From JAHEJE01 sp965216335 (GTDB taxonomy: Bacteria; Pseudomonadota; Alphaproteobacteria; Rhizobiales; Aestuariivirgaceae): a stretch of 64,000 nt of DNA. The notes under the pieces are model-generated. The model saw only the letters and a list, made by a program, of their open reading frames with translations. It was not told where the DNA came from and searched no databases. The stretch lies in the NCBI GenBank assembly GCA_965216335.1, contig OZ244154.1:1674001-1738000 (forward strand), given 5' to 3'. A program made the translations under genes and the position numbers. Below are positions 41,487 through 50,649 of the stretch, piece after piece. Each line of letters begins with the position of its first letter. Positions within the stretch are counted from its first letter, which is position 1.

Positions 41487-43959
41487 ACATCGTCCCCTGT
41501 CGGGGGTTCGCGTGCTGGATTTCGGCCAATACCTCGCCGGGCCACTGGTCGGCATGATGCTGGCCGATATGGGAGCCGAGGTGATCCGCATTGACCCACC
41601 CGGCGGGCCGCGTTGGGATGATCCGGCCTTTGAGATGCTGTCGCGCGGCAAGAGCGCGATAGAGTTGGACCTGAAATCCGAGGAGGATCGCGCCACCGCC
41701 ATCGAACTGGCGCAGCGCACTGATGTGGTGGTTGAAAACTTCCGTCCCGGCGTGATGGATCGCCTTGGTGTTGGGGCCGATGTCCTGCGGGCTACGAACC
41801 CTCAGCTGATCTATCTCTCCCTGCCCGGGTTTGCCTCCACCGATCCCGATCTGGCAGGTCTGGCCGCGTGGGAGGCCGTGGTGGCCGCGTGCACCGGTCA
41901 GTTTACCGATATGGGACTGAACCGGCGGCTTATGGGGATCAAGGCATCATTCTCGCCGCTGACGCTGGCCTCGGCCTATGCGGCCAGCTATGGCGCGATG
42001 TCGGTACTTTTTGCGCTGAGCGCCCGTGATCGCATGGGCGGCGACCGGATTGAGGTGCCGCTGGCCTCTGCCCTATTCGAAGGGCTGGCCTATAACCACG
42101 AACAGATCGAAGGTTACCCGGACCGCTACAAATCTCCGCGAGAGTTGGAGCTTGATCGCCGCGCACGCACGGGTGAGCCCTGCGATCTGGCGTTTGAAGA
42201 GCTGTCAGAATTCCTTGACCCCTTCTATCGCACCTATATCTGCAAGGACGGGCGCGGGTTCTATGTGGTCTCAGGCAGTGTCGCCACCCACCCGGCGCGG
42301 GTGCTGAAAACGCTGGGGCTGGAGGACCTGCTGGCAGAGTTACCGGACTTTGACCCTTATCTTGATACCGCCAACTGGCCAGATGAATGGACTCTCAGCA
42401 ACTATCCGGTGGGTGCGCGAGACCGCGCGCGTGTGGCAGCGGCGATGAAGGCGGCTTTCCTGACCAAGACGGCCCATGAATGGGATGTTCTGTTTGGCGC
42501 AGCCAAAGCCCCGGCCACGGCGCAACGCACTACTAAGGAATGGCTGCATGATCCGCATGCCGCCGCGTCTGGCCTGATCCTCAGCGTCGAGGGCACCGCC
42601 CATGGTGTGATGCAACAGATGGGTAACGTCGCCTGGCTGGCAGGCGACACACCCGCCACGCAAAAACGCGCGGTGGCGCATGACCCAGCAATCATGGAAC
42701 GCATATTGTCGGAACCCGCCCGTGATGGCGGCCCGGATGACGCTGAACAGACAGAAGGCTGGCTTCAGGGCGTCAAGGTGGTGGACCTGACCAACGTCAT
42801 TGCCGGGCCGACGATTGCCTCGACCCTTGCACGCTATGGCGCTGATATCACCCATGTGCAGCCCGTGCGCCCCTCGGTCGATCCGTGGAACACAGTTGTC
42901 TTTGGCTTGCAGGCGAACCGGGGCAAGGAAAGCATTCTGTTGGACCTTCGCAGCGAGGATGGCCGCGCCGCGTTGGGGCAGCTGATCGGGGGCGCGGATA
43001 TTGTGACGCTGAACGCCACCGACGAACAACGCGACGGGCTGGGCCTGTCGCCAGAGGCGCTGGCGAAGATTAACCCCGATGCCATCCTTGTGCAGTTGGA
43101 TGCCTTTGGCGGGCCGCTGCGTGGGCCGAAATCCGACCATCTGGGCTATGATGATCTGGCGCAGGCCGCCACCGGTATCATGGTGCGCTTTGGCGGTGGC
43201 ATGGCCACGCCGGAAGAGCACGCGCACGCGGGTACCATAGACGTACTGGCTGGGCTGACGGCCTGTGTCTCGCTGGGCGCGGCCCTCTGTCAGAAACAGG
43301 CGACCGGGCGCACCGATGTGGCGCGGTCATCGCTGGCGGCAGCGGGTGGCATGATACAGGCCCGATTCATGTATGATTTTGACGAGCGCGCTGCCTTTGA
43401 TGAGGCGTCCGGTCGCCAAGCCCTTGGCGAAGGCCCTTTCTATCACTGCTATGAGGCATCGGATGGCTGGTTCTTCCTGGCAACTCCAACCAAACAGGAC
43501 GCGATGCTGGCCGATGTGCCCGAGCTGCAGAATCTGGTGGGCCTGTCTGGCGCGGCGCTGATCGAAGCCATGACTGCGCGCTTTGCCACTCAACCGCTGG
43601 CTCATTGGCAAGAGCAACTCAACTGCGGGGCAACAACGGTTGTGCCTTTGGCCTCAATGCTGGAAACCCGCGATCAGTTCTTGCACGTGGAAAGCACGGG
43701 TGAAACAGACATCGCCCAGGCCACCTATCGCGCCGTGCGCCATGACACCCACCCGATGGGTCGTTGGTGCGACTTGGCCGCGCCCAATGCGGTGCGCCCG
43801 CAGCGGGCCGCGATCACTATCCCCGGCCCTGCGCCCAAGTTTGGACAGGACACAAGGGCGATCCTGTCGCGGCTGGGCTATACTGACGCGCAGATCGAGG
43901 GCATGATCGAGGCCGGAACAGTAGCTGAAACATGGTCGCACCGCTACCTGCCGGAGTGA
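41479..43959 (+). CDS. Tandem-domain CaiB/BaiF-type (family III) CoA-transferase
   Basis: 826 residues, two family III CoA-transferase domains in one chain. Domain 1 starts LSGVRVLDFGQYLAGPLVG with ADMGAEVIRIDPPGG and DVVVENFRPGVMDRLG. Domain 2 starts near residue 428, LQGVKVVDLTNVIAGP, with ARYGADITHVQPVRP and HLGYDDLAQAATGIM. In single-domain enzymes (CaiB, Frc) two subunits interlock as rings, so a fused pair could form the ring dimer by itself. The catalytic Asp position looks kept only in the second half (YDDLAQ), an observation made by eye. The ATG at 41479 overlaps the end of the Rieske frame, so the genes are translationally linked. Confidence 0.88.
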   Translation: MTEHRPLSGVRVLDFGQYLAGPLVGMMLADMGAEVIRIDPPGGPRWDDPAFEMLSRGKSAIELDLKSEEDRATAIELAQRTDVVVENFRPGVMDRLGVGADVLRATNPQLIYLSLPGFASTDPDLAGLAAWEAVVAACTGQFTDMGLNRRLMGIKASFSPLTLASAYAASYGAMSVLFALSARDRMGGDRIEVPLASALFEGLAYNHEQIEGYPDRYKSPRELELDRRARTGEPCDLAFEELSEFLDPFYRTYICKDGRGFYVVSGSVATHPARVLKTLGLEDLLAELPDFDPYLDTANWPDEWTLSNYPVGARDRARVAAAMKAAFLTKTAHEWDVLFGAAKAPATAQRTTKEWLHDPHAAASGLILSVEGTAHGVMQQMGNVAWLAGDTPATQKRAVAHDPAIMERILSEPARDGGPDDAEQTEGWLQGVKVVDLTNVIAGPTIASTLARYGADITHVQPVRPSVDPWNTVVFGLQANRGKESILLDLRSEDGRAALGQLIGGADIVTLNATDEQRDGLGLSPEALAKINPDAILVQLDAFGGPLRGPKSDHLGYDDLAQAATGIMVRFGGGMATPEEHAHAGTIDVLAGLTACVSLGAALCQKQATGRTDVARSSLAAAGGMIQARFMYDFDERAAFDEASGRQALGEGPFYHCYEASDGWFFLATPTKQDAMLADVPELQNLVGLSGAALIEAMTARFATQPLAHWQEQLNCGATTVVPLASMLETRDQFLHVESTGETDIAQATYRAVRHDTHPMGRWCDLAAPNAVRPQRAAITIPGPAPKFGQDTRAILSRLGYTDAQIEGMIEAGTVAETWSHRYLPE

Positions 43960-43964
43960 GTGAA

Positions 43965-45587
43965 ATGACAGACGAACGCCCTGGGCCCACGATCATACCG
44001 CGCACCCGCGCACGGGCCCGGCACATTCTGGATCATTACTATATCGGCCCCGCGCGCGATGATGCGGTATTGGAAATCTGGGGCTATACGCCAAGGATGA
44101 GCTATGCCACCGGCGACCGTGTGGCGCTGCATGTCTCAACCACTGCTGATAAGTGGGAGCTGGAGGTGGGCCGCGACGGGCTGACCTATCAGCCTATGCT
44201 TCGGGAGGTCGGGTTACGCGGGCGGCATCACGCCACACCGCAAGATTGCTCGATCACCGGTTGCAACTGGCCCGAGGCCCATGCCTTTACCATCCCTGTT
44301 GACTGGCCCCCCGGGGGCTACTTGATTACCTTTCACGCCCGGCGTGGGGGCGACAAGGCGGAAGAGCATCACCTAATCCTGCTGCGCAGTGCCGCAGATA
44401 CCCCACCGTCCTATGCGCTGATCTGCGCCACGGGCACCTGGCTGGCCTATAACTGTTGGGGCGGCTCGAACCATTACGAGGGCATCACCGGGCCGGATGG
44501 CAACGAATTTTCCCCCGTGGTTTCAACCCAGCGCCCATGGTCACGCGGCTTCTGCAAACTGCCCGAGGGTGCGCCACGCGCGCTGCCTGAACAGCCACCT
44601 AGACCTGGCGATATGGTGCGCTATCATTATATGGAATGGGCCTATGCCTATGGCTATTCCAAGAAATACGCCTCGGCCGGGTGGGCCAGTTACGAACGCC
44701 ACTTTGCCCGCTGGGCCGAGAGTGAGGGTTACGATTTCGACGTGATCGCTCTGCATGACCTGCACAGTGATCCTGATCTGTTGGGCCGCTATTCGTGCGC
44801 CATTTTTGTTGGGCACGACGAGTATTGGAGCGCCGAGATGCGCGATGCCGTCGATGTCTATGTCGAGGGCGGTGGGAATGTGGCCCGGTTCGCTGGAAAC
44901 TTCCTTTGGCAAACCCGGATCGAAGACGAGGGGCGCACCCAGATTTGCTACAAGTATATTGCTGATCAGGACCCATTGATGGGAACCGATCGCGAGCATT
45001 TTGTTTCAGGCGCGTTCGAGGTTGAGCCGGTCAACCGCCCGGGCGCATTGACCTTTGGCATCAATGCTTTGCGCGGTGTCTATGCCGGTCTGGGCAATTG
45101 CGTTGGCGGAGGATCTGGCGGCTTTACAGTCTACCGTCCGGATCATTGGGCATTCGAAGGCGCGAAGATTGGGTATGGCGATGTTCTGGGAGCTGGGTCG
45201 CGTGTGTTCGGATACGAGGTCGATGGGCTCGACTACTGCTTTGAGGATGGTTTGCCCTATCCGACCTGCACCGATGGTGCCGTGCCGGAGATTGAAATCC
45301 TTGCCATGGGTCTTGCGACCAATATCGAGGATGACCACGGCGTTTGGGGCGAAACTCTGTATATCGGATCGGCGGACGCTGCTTTCAAGGCACAGACTCT
45401 CTTAGGGGAGGTCACCGCCCAAACGCTGGATGCATGCAAACGAGGCAACGGGATGATCATCTCGTGGAAACGCGGCAAAGGCGAGATTTTCACCGCAGCC
45501 ACCTGTGAGTGGGTGGCAGGGTTGATCCGGCGAGACCCTCAGATCGAGCAGATAACCCGAAACGTGCTCGACAAATTTGGTGCCTAG
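43965..45587 (+). CDS. N,N-dimethylformamidase large-subunit-like protein
   Basis: 540 residues from the ATG at 43965, five bases after the CoA-transferase stop. It matches the large-subunit family of N,N-dimethylformamidase, with YALICATGTWLAYNCWGGSN, the Tyr-rich MEWAYAYGYSKKYA and FVGHDEYWSAEMRDAV. In the characterised enzyme, as I recall, iron is held by two Tyr and one Glu with a nearby His. H284 and E286 in GHDEYW and the Tyr-rich segments are candidates here. It lacks the long N-terminal part of the Paracoccus enzyme and no small subunit gene is seen. Amide hydrolysis is likely, but the substrate is unknown. Confidence 0.82.
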   Translation: MTDERPGPTIIPRTRARARHILDHYYIGPARDDAVLEIWGYTPRMSYATGDRVALHVSTTADKWELEVGRDGLTYQPMLREVGLRGRHHATPQDCSITGCNWPEAHAFTIPVDWPPGGYLITFHARRGGDKAEEHHLILLRSAADTPPSYALICATGTWLAYNCWGGSNHYEGITGPDGNEFSPVVSTQRPWSRGFCKLPEGAPRALPEQPPRPGDMVRYHYMEWAYAYGYSKKYASAGWASYERHFARWAESEGYDFDVIALHDLHSDPDLLGRYSCAIFVGHDEYWSAEMRDAVDVYVEGGGNVARFAGNFLWQTRIEDEGRTQICYKYIADQDPLMGTDREHFVSGAFEVEPVNRPGALTFGINALRGVYAGLGNCVGGGSGGFTVYRPDHWAFEGAKIGYGDVLGAGSRVFGYEVDGLDYCFEDGLPYPTCTDGAVPEIEILAMGLATNIEDDHGVWGETLYIGSADAAFKAQTLLGEVTAQTLDACKRGNGMIISWKRGKGEIFTAATCEWVAGLIRRDPQIEQITRNVLDKFGA

Positions 45588-46606
45588 CTTGAAATATTCA
45601 AAGCTGCGGTGAAGTCATGGATCGCATCAGCCCGATCTCGTACGTCACTATACCATCGTCATCGAACTACTATCTGTTCGTTAGCGAAGACGACAAGGAC
45701 AGTGCAGAGACGTCAAAAATTGGCTTGTCGAACAGGCGAGGAAATTGATGCAAACTTGAATCATCTGATGCACGAAGCACTTTGACCGTAAACCCAATAC
45801 CTCCGTTCAGTCGCACGTCTAACATTCCCTCGCCAATAATTGGCTGATGGTGTTCAGAACGCCAAAGGCGGAAAGTCCACGAACTAAAAGAAAACTTTTG
45901 AAATCTCTCAATGTTTCGTATGAATGACGGCATTTTTCACTAAGAAGCGGAAAGAAATTTTGTGCCAATGCAGCAAGATCTGTGCTGCGAGTGCACGCAG
46001 CGAAAAATCTCTTGGTCGCCTTTGGGCTCGAAGCCGAATTTCGGCAGGGCAACAGGCATCCAGATTTCCAACGCGGTGCCGCGTCATCCGCAGCCCAAAC
46101 CGGCCGTTCATAAGCGCTGCGCATTTCGCAGTGCGTCATTCTCAGAGCGGACATTGATCAGGCGGGCATCACCGCAATCAGCCCAGTGGTCGTTGTGGGA
46201 ATGGTTTGAACTCCAAGCCAAACCCGCCCACGTCCGCTTTGATCTCCAAACTCACCGAAGGCCTGATGGAGATTCATGATTTAACCCGGAAATACACCAA
46301 GCTTGTTCGGACTTCGGCAATACGGACTATGGAGACATTCTCGTTATGGTGCCGAACTGGAAATTCGGGCGGGGAGCGGTCTTTCGTTGTTGTTGTGTAG
46401 CATTCAACAGTTGCCCGCAAAGCGGACGCTGGGAGGCAAACGCGCCTTGCGTAGGCTCGCCAAGCAGGAGCGGCGTGCAAAGTTTTTTCCGAATCGCAGT
46501 TTTGCCTTGCAAATTCTTCGTCAGGCTGAAGGGAATGTTGACCCAAAGCCGCCTCGTTTAATTGTAGCGAAGTGTGTAGAGATCCGTAGTGTGGCCTGGA
46601 CTGGAT
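45588..46606. other. About 1 kb with no supported gene
   Basis: Several short open frames exist on both strands, but none has a convincing start, ribosome binding site or recognisable family. Composition is AT-richer than the core genome. The interval separates the dioxygenase-Rieske-CoA-transferase cluster from the second regulator and looks like decayed sequence left by earlier insertions or deletions. Confidence 0.55.
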
Positions 46607-47647
46607 TCACACGCCTGCATGATTGGGAAACGACCGAAACTGGAAAGGAACCCGGCCTTCGGTGCGATCGCGCGTGGGGGTGATGCCGAAACGGGCTTTA
46701 TAGGTTCTCGAAAAGTGCACCGGGGAGTTGAACCCGCAGGCCGCGGCCACCTCACAAACCGGCAGATCGGTTTGGGTGAGCAATCCGCGCGCCCGATCGA
46801 GCCGCACGTCAATGTAGTAGCGCAACGGCGAGACGCCTGTGTGGATGTGGAACAGACGCTCCAGCTGGCGCTGTGATGCGCCAAGGTGTTCGGCGATGGC
46901 AGTGACGGACAGAGGCTCTTCGAGGTTGCGTTCCATCAACAGGATCGCCCCGCGCAGGCGTTTTGGAGCGGCATAGCCGACCGGTTCGCACATTGCCGGC
47001 AATTGGCCCTCGCCGCCGGCGCGGACGCGCTCATGAAAAATGTAACGGCCGGCGGCATTAGCAAGGTCGAGGCCCTGCTGCAGACGAATGATTTCCAGCG
47101 CCATGTCGGCGGCAGCCAGGCCACCGCAGCAGGTTAGACGATCGCGGTCGAAAGTGAACAGATTTTCACCGGTGCTGCTTTGCGCAAACAGTTCGCGATA
47201 GGCGGCGATGTGTTCGTAGTGGACACTGGCCTTGTAGCCGTCCATCAACCCGGCATAAGCGAGTACGAAGGCGCCTGTATCGAGACCGCACATGACCGCG
47301 CCGTGTTTTGCAAGTCGGCGCAACCAGTTTTGCAGTCCGGGTGTGCGATACCGCTCAGGCGTCCAACTTGCGTTGACGACCAGGAAGTCGGGTACACCTT
47401 GAAACTGATCAAATGGCTGAGCCGGGCCGAGGCCGGCGGAGTTGCTGGCGATGACGGAGTTGCCATTCAGTGATAGCCATGGCCAATTGTAGAGGGCTTG
47501 ACCCTTTAGGTAATTTGCGGCTCGGAACGGATCAATGAAGGCCTGAGCGGCCATGTTGTTGAAGTTTTCCAACAGTAGCATGGCGATCGTGCACGACCCG
47601 GCCGGATTGCTTTTGATCGTCGGTTCGGCTGTCTTCGGATGATCCAT
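46607..47647 (-). CDS. GlxA-family AraC-type regulator of the adjacent oxygenase operon
   Basis: 346 residues. The DJ-1/PfpI-like N-domain (CTIAMLLLENFNNMAAQAF, GAVMCGLDTGAFVLAYAGL) is joined to an AraC/XylS double HTH at the C-terminus (SVTAIAEHLGASQRQLERLF and VCEVAAACGFNSPVHFSRTYKARFG). The characterised relatives GbdR and CdhR sense glycine betaine/dimethylglycine and carnitine. It is divergent from the Rieske gene with 119 bases between the starts, and that gap contains a 21-base-spaced direct repeat that could be its operator. Unlike its counterpart at 34927-36733, it is intact. Confidence 0.9.
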   Translation of the reverse strand: MDHPKTAEPTIKSNPAGSCTIAMLLLENFNNMAAQAFIDPFRAANYLKGQALYNWPWLSLNGNSVIASNSAGLGPAQPFDQFQGVPDFLVVNASWTPERYRTPGLQNWLRRLAKHGAVMCGLDTGAFVLAYAGLMDGYKASVHYEHIAAYRELFAQSSTGENLFTFDRDRLTCCGGLAAADMALEIIRLQQGLDLANAAGRYIFHERVRAGGEGQLPAMCEPVGYAAPKRLRGAILLMERNLEEPLSVTAIAEHLGASQRQLERLFHIHTGVSPLRYYIDVRLDRARGLLTQTDLPVCEVAAACGFNSPVHFSRTYKARFGITPTRDRTEGRVPFQFRSFPNHAGV

Positions 47648-47648
47648 T

Positions 47649-47677
47649 TGGCGAATTTAGCATATTCAATGGCGAAT
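47649..47677. promoter_or_regulatory. Candidate AraC-type operator: two TGGCGAAT half-sites
   Basis: TGGCGAAT at 47649-47656 and again at 47670-47677, a centre spacing of 21 bases, two helical turns. It starts two bases upstream of the regulator start and about 90 bases before the Rieske gene. Direct half-sites on one face of the helix are the usual target of AraC-family activators. Confidence 0.5.
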
Positions 47678-47766
47678 ATCATCGCAAACTGCGTGCCGTG
47701 CTTGTCTATTCTAAGAAGGCACAAACCAGCGCATTTCTACGCGTCTTGTGACAGGAGGCAAACATC

Positions 47767-48909
47767 ATGACCATTCGTCCTTCAATGGCGGACTTTGAAC
47801 GGGTTGCCGACGGTTATTCGGCGGACCCGAAGCAATCGTACTCGCTCAAAGCCGAGACCTATACCGAGCCGCGCTGGATGGACATTGAATACGCGGCGAT
47901 CTTCCGGCGCACCTGGCAGTGGGTTTGCCATGTCGAGAAACTGCGTGCGCCGGGATCATTCGTGACGATCGACATCGCCGGTCAGCCGATCTGCATCGTG
48001 CGTGACGGCGATGGCGGGCTCAGGGCGTTTTACAACGTGTGCAAGCACCGGGCACATGAGCTGCTGAAAGGCGAGGGCCGGACGAACAAGATCATGTGTC
48101 CCTACCACGCCTGGACCTATGACCTGACGGGGCAGTTGCGCCGGGCGCCGGAGACGGAGAACCTTGCCGGTTTCGATGTCCGGGATGTGTGTCTCGACCA
48201 GGTGCGGATCGAGGAGTTCTGCGGTTTCATTTATGTGAATCTCGACCCGGACGCGGCGTCGCTCGCCTCGCAGACCGGCGATCTGGAAACGGAAATCCGC
48301 CACTGGGCGCCGGACATCGATCAGCTGACCTTCGGACATCGGCTGACCTACGACATCAGGTCGAACTGGAAGAATGTCGTCGACAACTTCCTTGAGTGTT
48401 ACCACTGCCCGGTGGCGCATAAAGACTTCTGTTCGCTGGTCGACATGGACACCTACAAGGTGACCACGCACGGCATCTATTCGAGCCACATGGCCGAAGC
48501 CGGCAAAGGCACGAACTCGGCCTACGATGTGTCCAACGCTACGGTGCGCACCCATGCGGTGTGGTGGCTGTGGCCGAACACCTGCCTGATGCGCTATCCG
48601 GGCCGGTCGTCGATGATCGTGCTGAACATCATTCCGGCAGGAGCTGACCGGACGCTGGAGACCTATGATTTCTTCCTGGAGACGCCGGATCCGGACGCCA
48701 TGGAGCTGGAAGCGATCCGCTATCTCGACGAGGTGTTGCAGGTCGAGGACATCGGGCTGGTGGAGAGCGTGCAGCGCGGCATGAGCACGCCGGCCTTCGA
48801 CCAGGGCCGGATCGTGCACGACCCGGACGGATCGGGTAAATCGGAACACGCGGTGCACCACTTCCACGGGCTGGTGCTCGACGCCTACCGCACCGCGGCC
48901 GCTGCGTGA
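47767..48909 (+). CDS. Rieske non-heme oxygenase alpha subunit (carnitine/betaine monooxygenase-like)
   Basis: 380 residues, intact. The Rieske [2Fe-2S] ligands are C92, H94, C111 and H114 (CKHRAH, CPYHAW). The mononuclear iron site is in NFLECYHCPVAH, and the C-terminal catalytic domain ends with FDQGRIVHD. It is most like the GbcA/CntA/Stc2 group that demethylates or cleaves quaternary amines. It opens a six-gene operon with SDR, BKACE, ALDH, SDR and carnitine-dehydrogenase-like genes. The electron-transfer reductase expected for such an oxygenase is not encoded in the window. The stop overlaps the next start by one base. Confidence 0.92.
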   Translation: MTIRPSMADFERVADGYSADPKQSYSLKAETYTEPRWMDIEYAAIFRRTWQWVCHVEKLRAPGSFVTIDIAGQPICIVRDGDGGLRAFYNVCKHRAHELLKGEGRTNKIMCPYHAWTYDLTGQLRRAPETENLAGFDVRDVCLDQVRIEEFCGFIYVNLDPDAASLASQTGDLETEIRHWAPDIDQLTFGHRLTYDIRSNWKNVVDNFLECYHCPVAHKDFCSLVDMDTYKVTTHGIYSSHMAEAGKGTNSAYDVSNATVRTHAVWWLWPNTCLMRYPGRSSMIVLNIIPAGADRTLETYDFFLETPDPDAMELEAIRYLDEVLQVEDIGLVESVQRGMSTPAFDQGRIVHDPDGSGKSEHAVHHFHGLVLDAYRTAAAA

Positions 48910-49694
48910 TGGGTGTGCTTGACGGCAAGGTGGCACTGGTGACCGGCGGGCGCGGCGGCATCGGGCGGGCGATCTGTGCGCGGTTCATGCGCGAGGGGGC
49001 CGAGGTCTATGCCGCCGATCTGACGCCGAACGGCTCGCTCGCCGCGCACGACGATGACGGCAGCCGTTTCCTGGAAATGAATGTAGCGTCGGAAGACGAT
49101 GTGCAAGCTGCAATGCAAGCGGTGGCCGAGCAGAACGGCAAACTCGATGTGCTGGTCAATGCTGCCGGGATCGAGATCGAAAAAACTATCGAGGACACGA
49201 CGCTTGAGGAGTGGAATCGATCGTTCGCCGTAAACGTGACGGGGACTTTCCTGACGTGCAAGCACGCCCTGCCTCTGTTGCGGAAGTCCAGCGGCGCCAG
49301 CGTGATCAATTTCGGCTCCTATGACGGCTTCATCGCCGATCCGGGCCTGGCGGCCTATTGCGCCACCAAGGGGGCGGTGCATGCGCTGACGCGGGCCATG
49401 GCCTGCGACCACGGGCCGGAGGGCATCCGGGTCAACGCCATCTGCCCGGGCTACATCGACACGCCGATGCTGCAAAGCTTCTTTGCCGGTGACGGCTCCG
49501 GCGGCGGGGGCGGCACGATTGAAACCCTGCAGCAGGCGGTGCGCGATGTGCATCCGATGCGGACCTATGGCACGCCGGAGGACATCGCCAACCTGGTCAA
49601 CTGGCTTGCCAGCGACGAGGCACGCTATGCCTCGGGCCAGCTCTGGGTGCTCGACGGCGGGTTGTCCGCGCAAGTGCAACAGATGAAGCTGTAG
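48909..49694 (+). CDS. Short-chain dehydrogenase/reductase 1
   Basis: 261 residues. Classical SDR: cofactor motif TGGRGGIG near the N-terminus, NAAG (VLVNAAGIE), catalytic YxxxK in YCATKGAVHA and the PG motif ICPGYIDTPM. NAD(P)-dependent oxidation or reduction of an alcohol or ketone. The ATG at 48909 overlaps the Rieske stop (TGATG), so it is translationally coupled. A GTG three bases earlier is possible. Within a carnitine-like operon it might act on a hydroxylated product of the Rieske enzyme, which is inference. Confidence 0.88.
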   Translation: MGVLDGKVALVTGGRGGIGRAICARFMREGAEVYAADLTPNGSLAAHDDDGSRFLEMNVASEDDVQAAMQAVAEQNGKLDVLVNAAGIEIEKTIEDTTLEEWNRSFAVNVTGTFLTCKHALPLLRKSSGASVINFGSYDGFIADPGLAAYCATKGAVHALTRAMACDHGPEGIRVNAICPGYIDTPMLQSFFAGDGSGGGGGTIETLQQAVRDVHPMRTYGTPEDIANLVNWLASDEARYASGQLWVLDGGLSAQVQQMKL

Positions 49695-49706
49695 GGAGCG
49701 CCGGCG

Positions 49707-50639
49707 ATGCCGAAATCAGTGATCATAACCTGCGCGCCGACCGGTGGCATTCACACGCCGACCATGTCGCCGCATCTGCCGATCACGCCGAGCGAGATCG
49801 CCAGAGCAGCGATCGAGGCGGCGGAGGCCGGGGCGTCGATCATCCATTTGCACGCCCGCGATCCGGAAACCGGCAAGCCCGATCCGCGGCCGGAAACCTT
49901 CATGCAGTTCCTACCGGTCATTAAGCAGTCCACCGACGCGGTGGTCAATGTCTCGACCGGCGGCGGGCTGGGCATGACCATGGATGAGCGTTTGCGGGCC
50001 GCCACTACGGCCAGTCCGGAAATGGCTTCGCTCAACATGGGCTCGATGAACTTCGGCATCTTTCCGTTGTTGGAGAAGTACTCCGACTGGAAGCACGAAT
50101 GGGAACCGGCCTTCCTAGAGATGACCAGGGACTTCATCTTCCCCAACACCTTCGCCACCATCGAGTATGCGCTGAAGGAGTTGGGCGAAGGGCACGGAAC
50201 ACGGTTTGAGTTCGAGTGCTACGATCTCAGCCATCTCTACAACGTCAAATGGTTCGTCGACAAAGGGCTGATCAAGCCACCATTTTTCATTCAGATGGTG
50301 TTCGGCATCCTTGGTGGCATGGGCGCGGAACTGGACCACATGGTGCACCTGCACCACACCGCCGACCGGCTGTTTGGGCCGGAGAACTATGAATGGTCGG
50401 TGCTGGCGGCGGGCCGCCACCAGATGCCGTTTGCCACCCAGTCAGCCATGCTCGGCGGCAACCTGCGCGTAGGACTTGAAGATAGCCTGTATATCGGGAA
50501 GGGCGAGCTGGCGACATCGAACGCCGAGCAGGTGCGCAAAATCCGCTCTATTGTCGAGAACCTGGGTTTGGATGTCGCGACACCGGCAGAGGCACGCAAG
50601 CGGTTGGCCCTCAAGGGTGGTGACCGGGTGAAGTTCTAG
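49707..50639 (+). CDS. Beta-keto acid cleavage enzyme (BKACE)
   Basis: 310 residues. Zinc-dependent enzyme that condenses a beta-keto acid with acetyl-CoA to give acetoacetate and a new acyl-CoA. Hallmarks: the N-terminal IITCAPTGG and the metal histidines in IIHLHARDPETG, with SLNMGSMNFG and GILGGMG further on. In carnitine catabolism the BKACE enzyme cleaves 3-dehydrocarnitine to betainyl-CoA and acetoacetate. The carnitine-dehydrogenase-like gene at the end of this operon would make that substrate. Twelve bases after the SDR gene. Confidence 0.92.
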   Translation: MPKSVIITCAPTGGIHTPTMSPHLPITPSEIARAAIEAAEAGASIIHLHARDPETGKPDPRPETFMQFLPVIKQSTDAVVNVSTGGGLGMTMDERLRAATTASPEMASLNMGSMNFGIFPLLEKYSDWKHEWEPAFLEMTRDFIFPNTFATIEYALKELGEGHGTRFEFECYDLSHLYNVKWFVDKGLIKPPFFIQMVFGILGGMGAELDHMVHLHHTADRLFGPENYEWSVLAAGRHQMPFATQSAMLGGNLRVGLEDSLYIGKGELATSNAEQVRKIRSIVENLGLDVATPAEARKRLALKGGDRVKF

Positions 50640-50649
50640 GGAGGCAGCG

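Noticed and set aside
45670..46154. Two overlapping minus-strand frames of 87 and 111 codons
   Set aside because: No ribosome binding site, no family resemblance, mutual overlap, and composition unlike the flanking genes.
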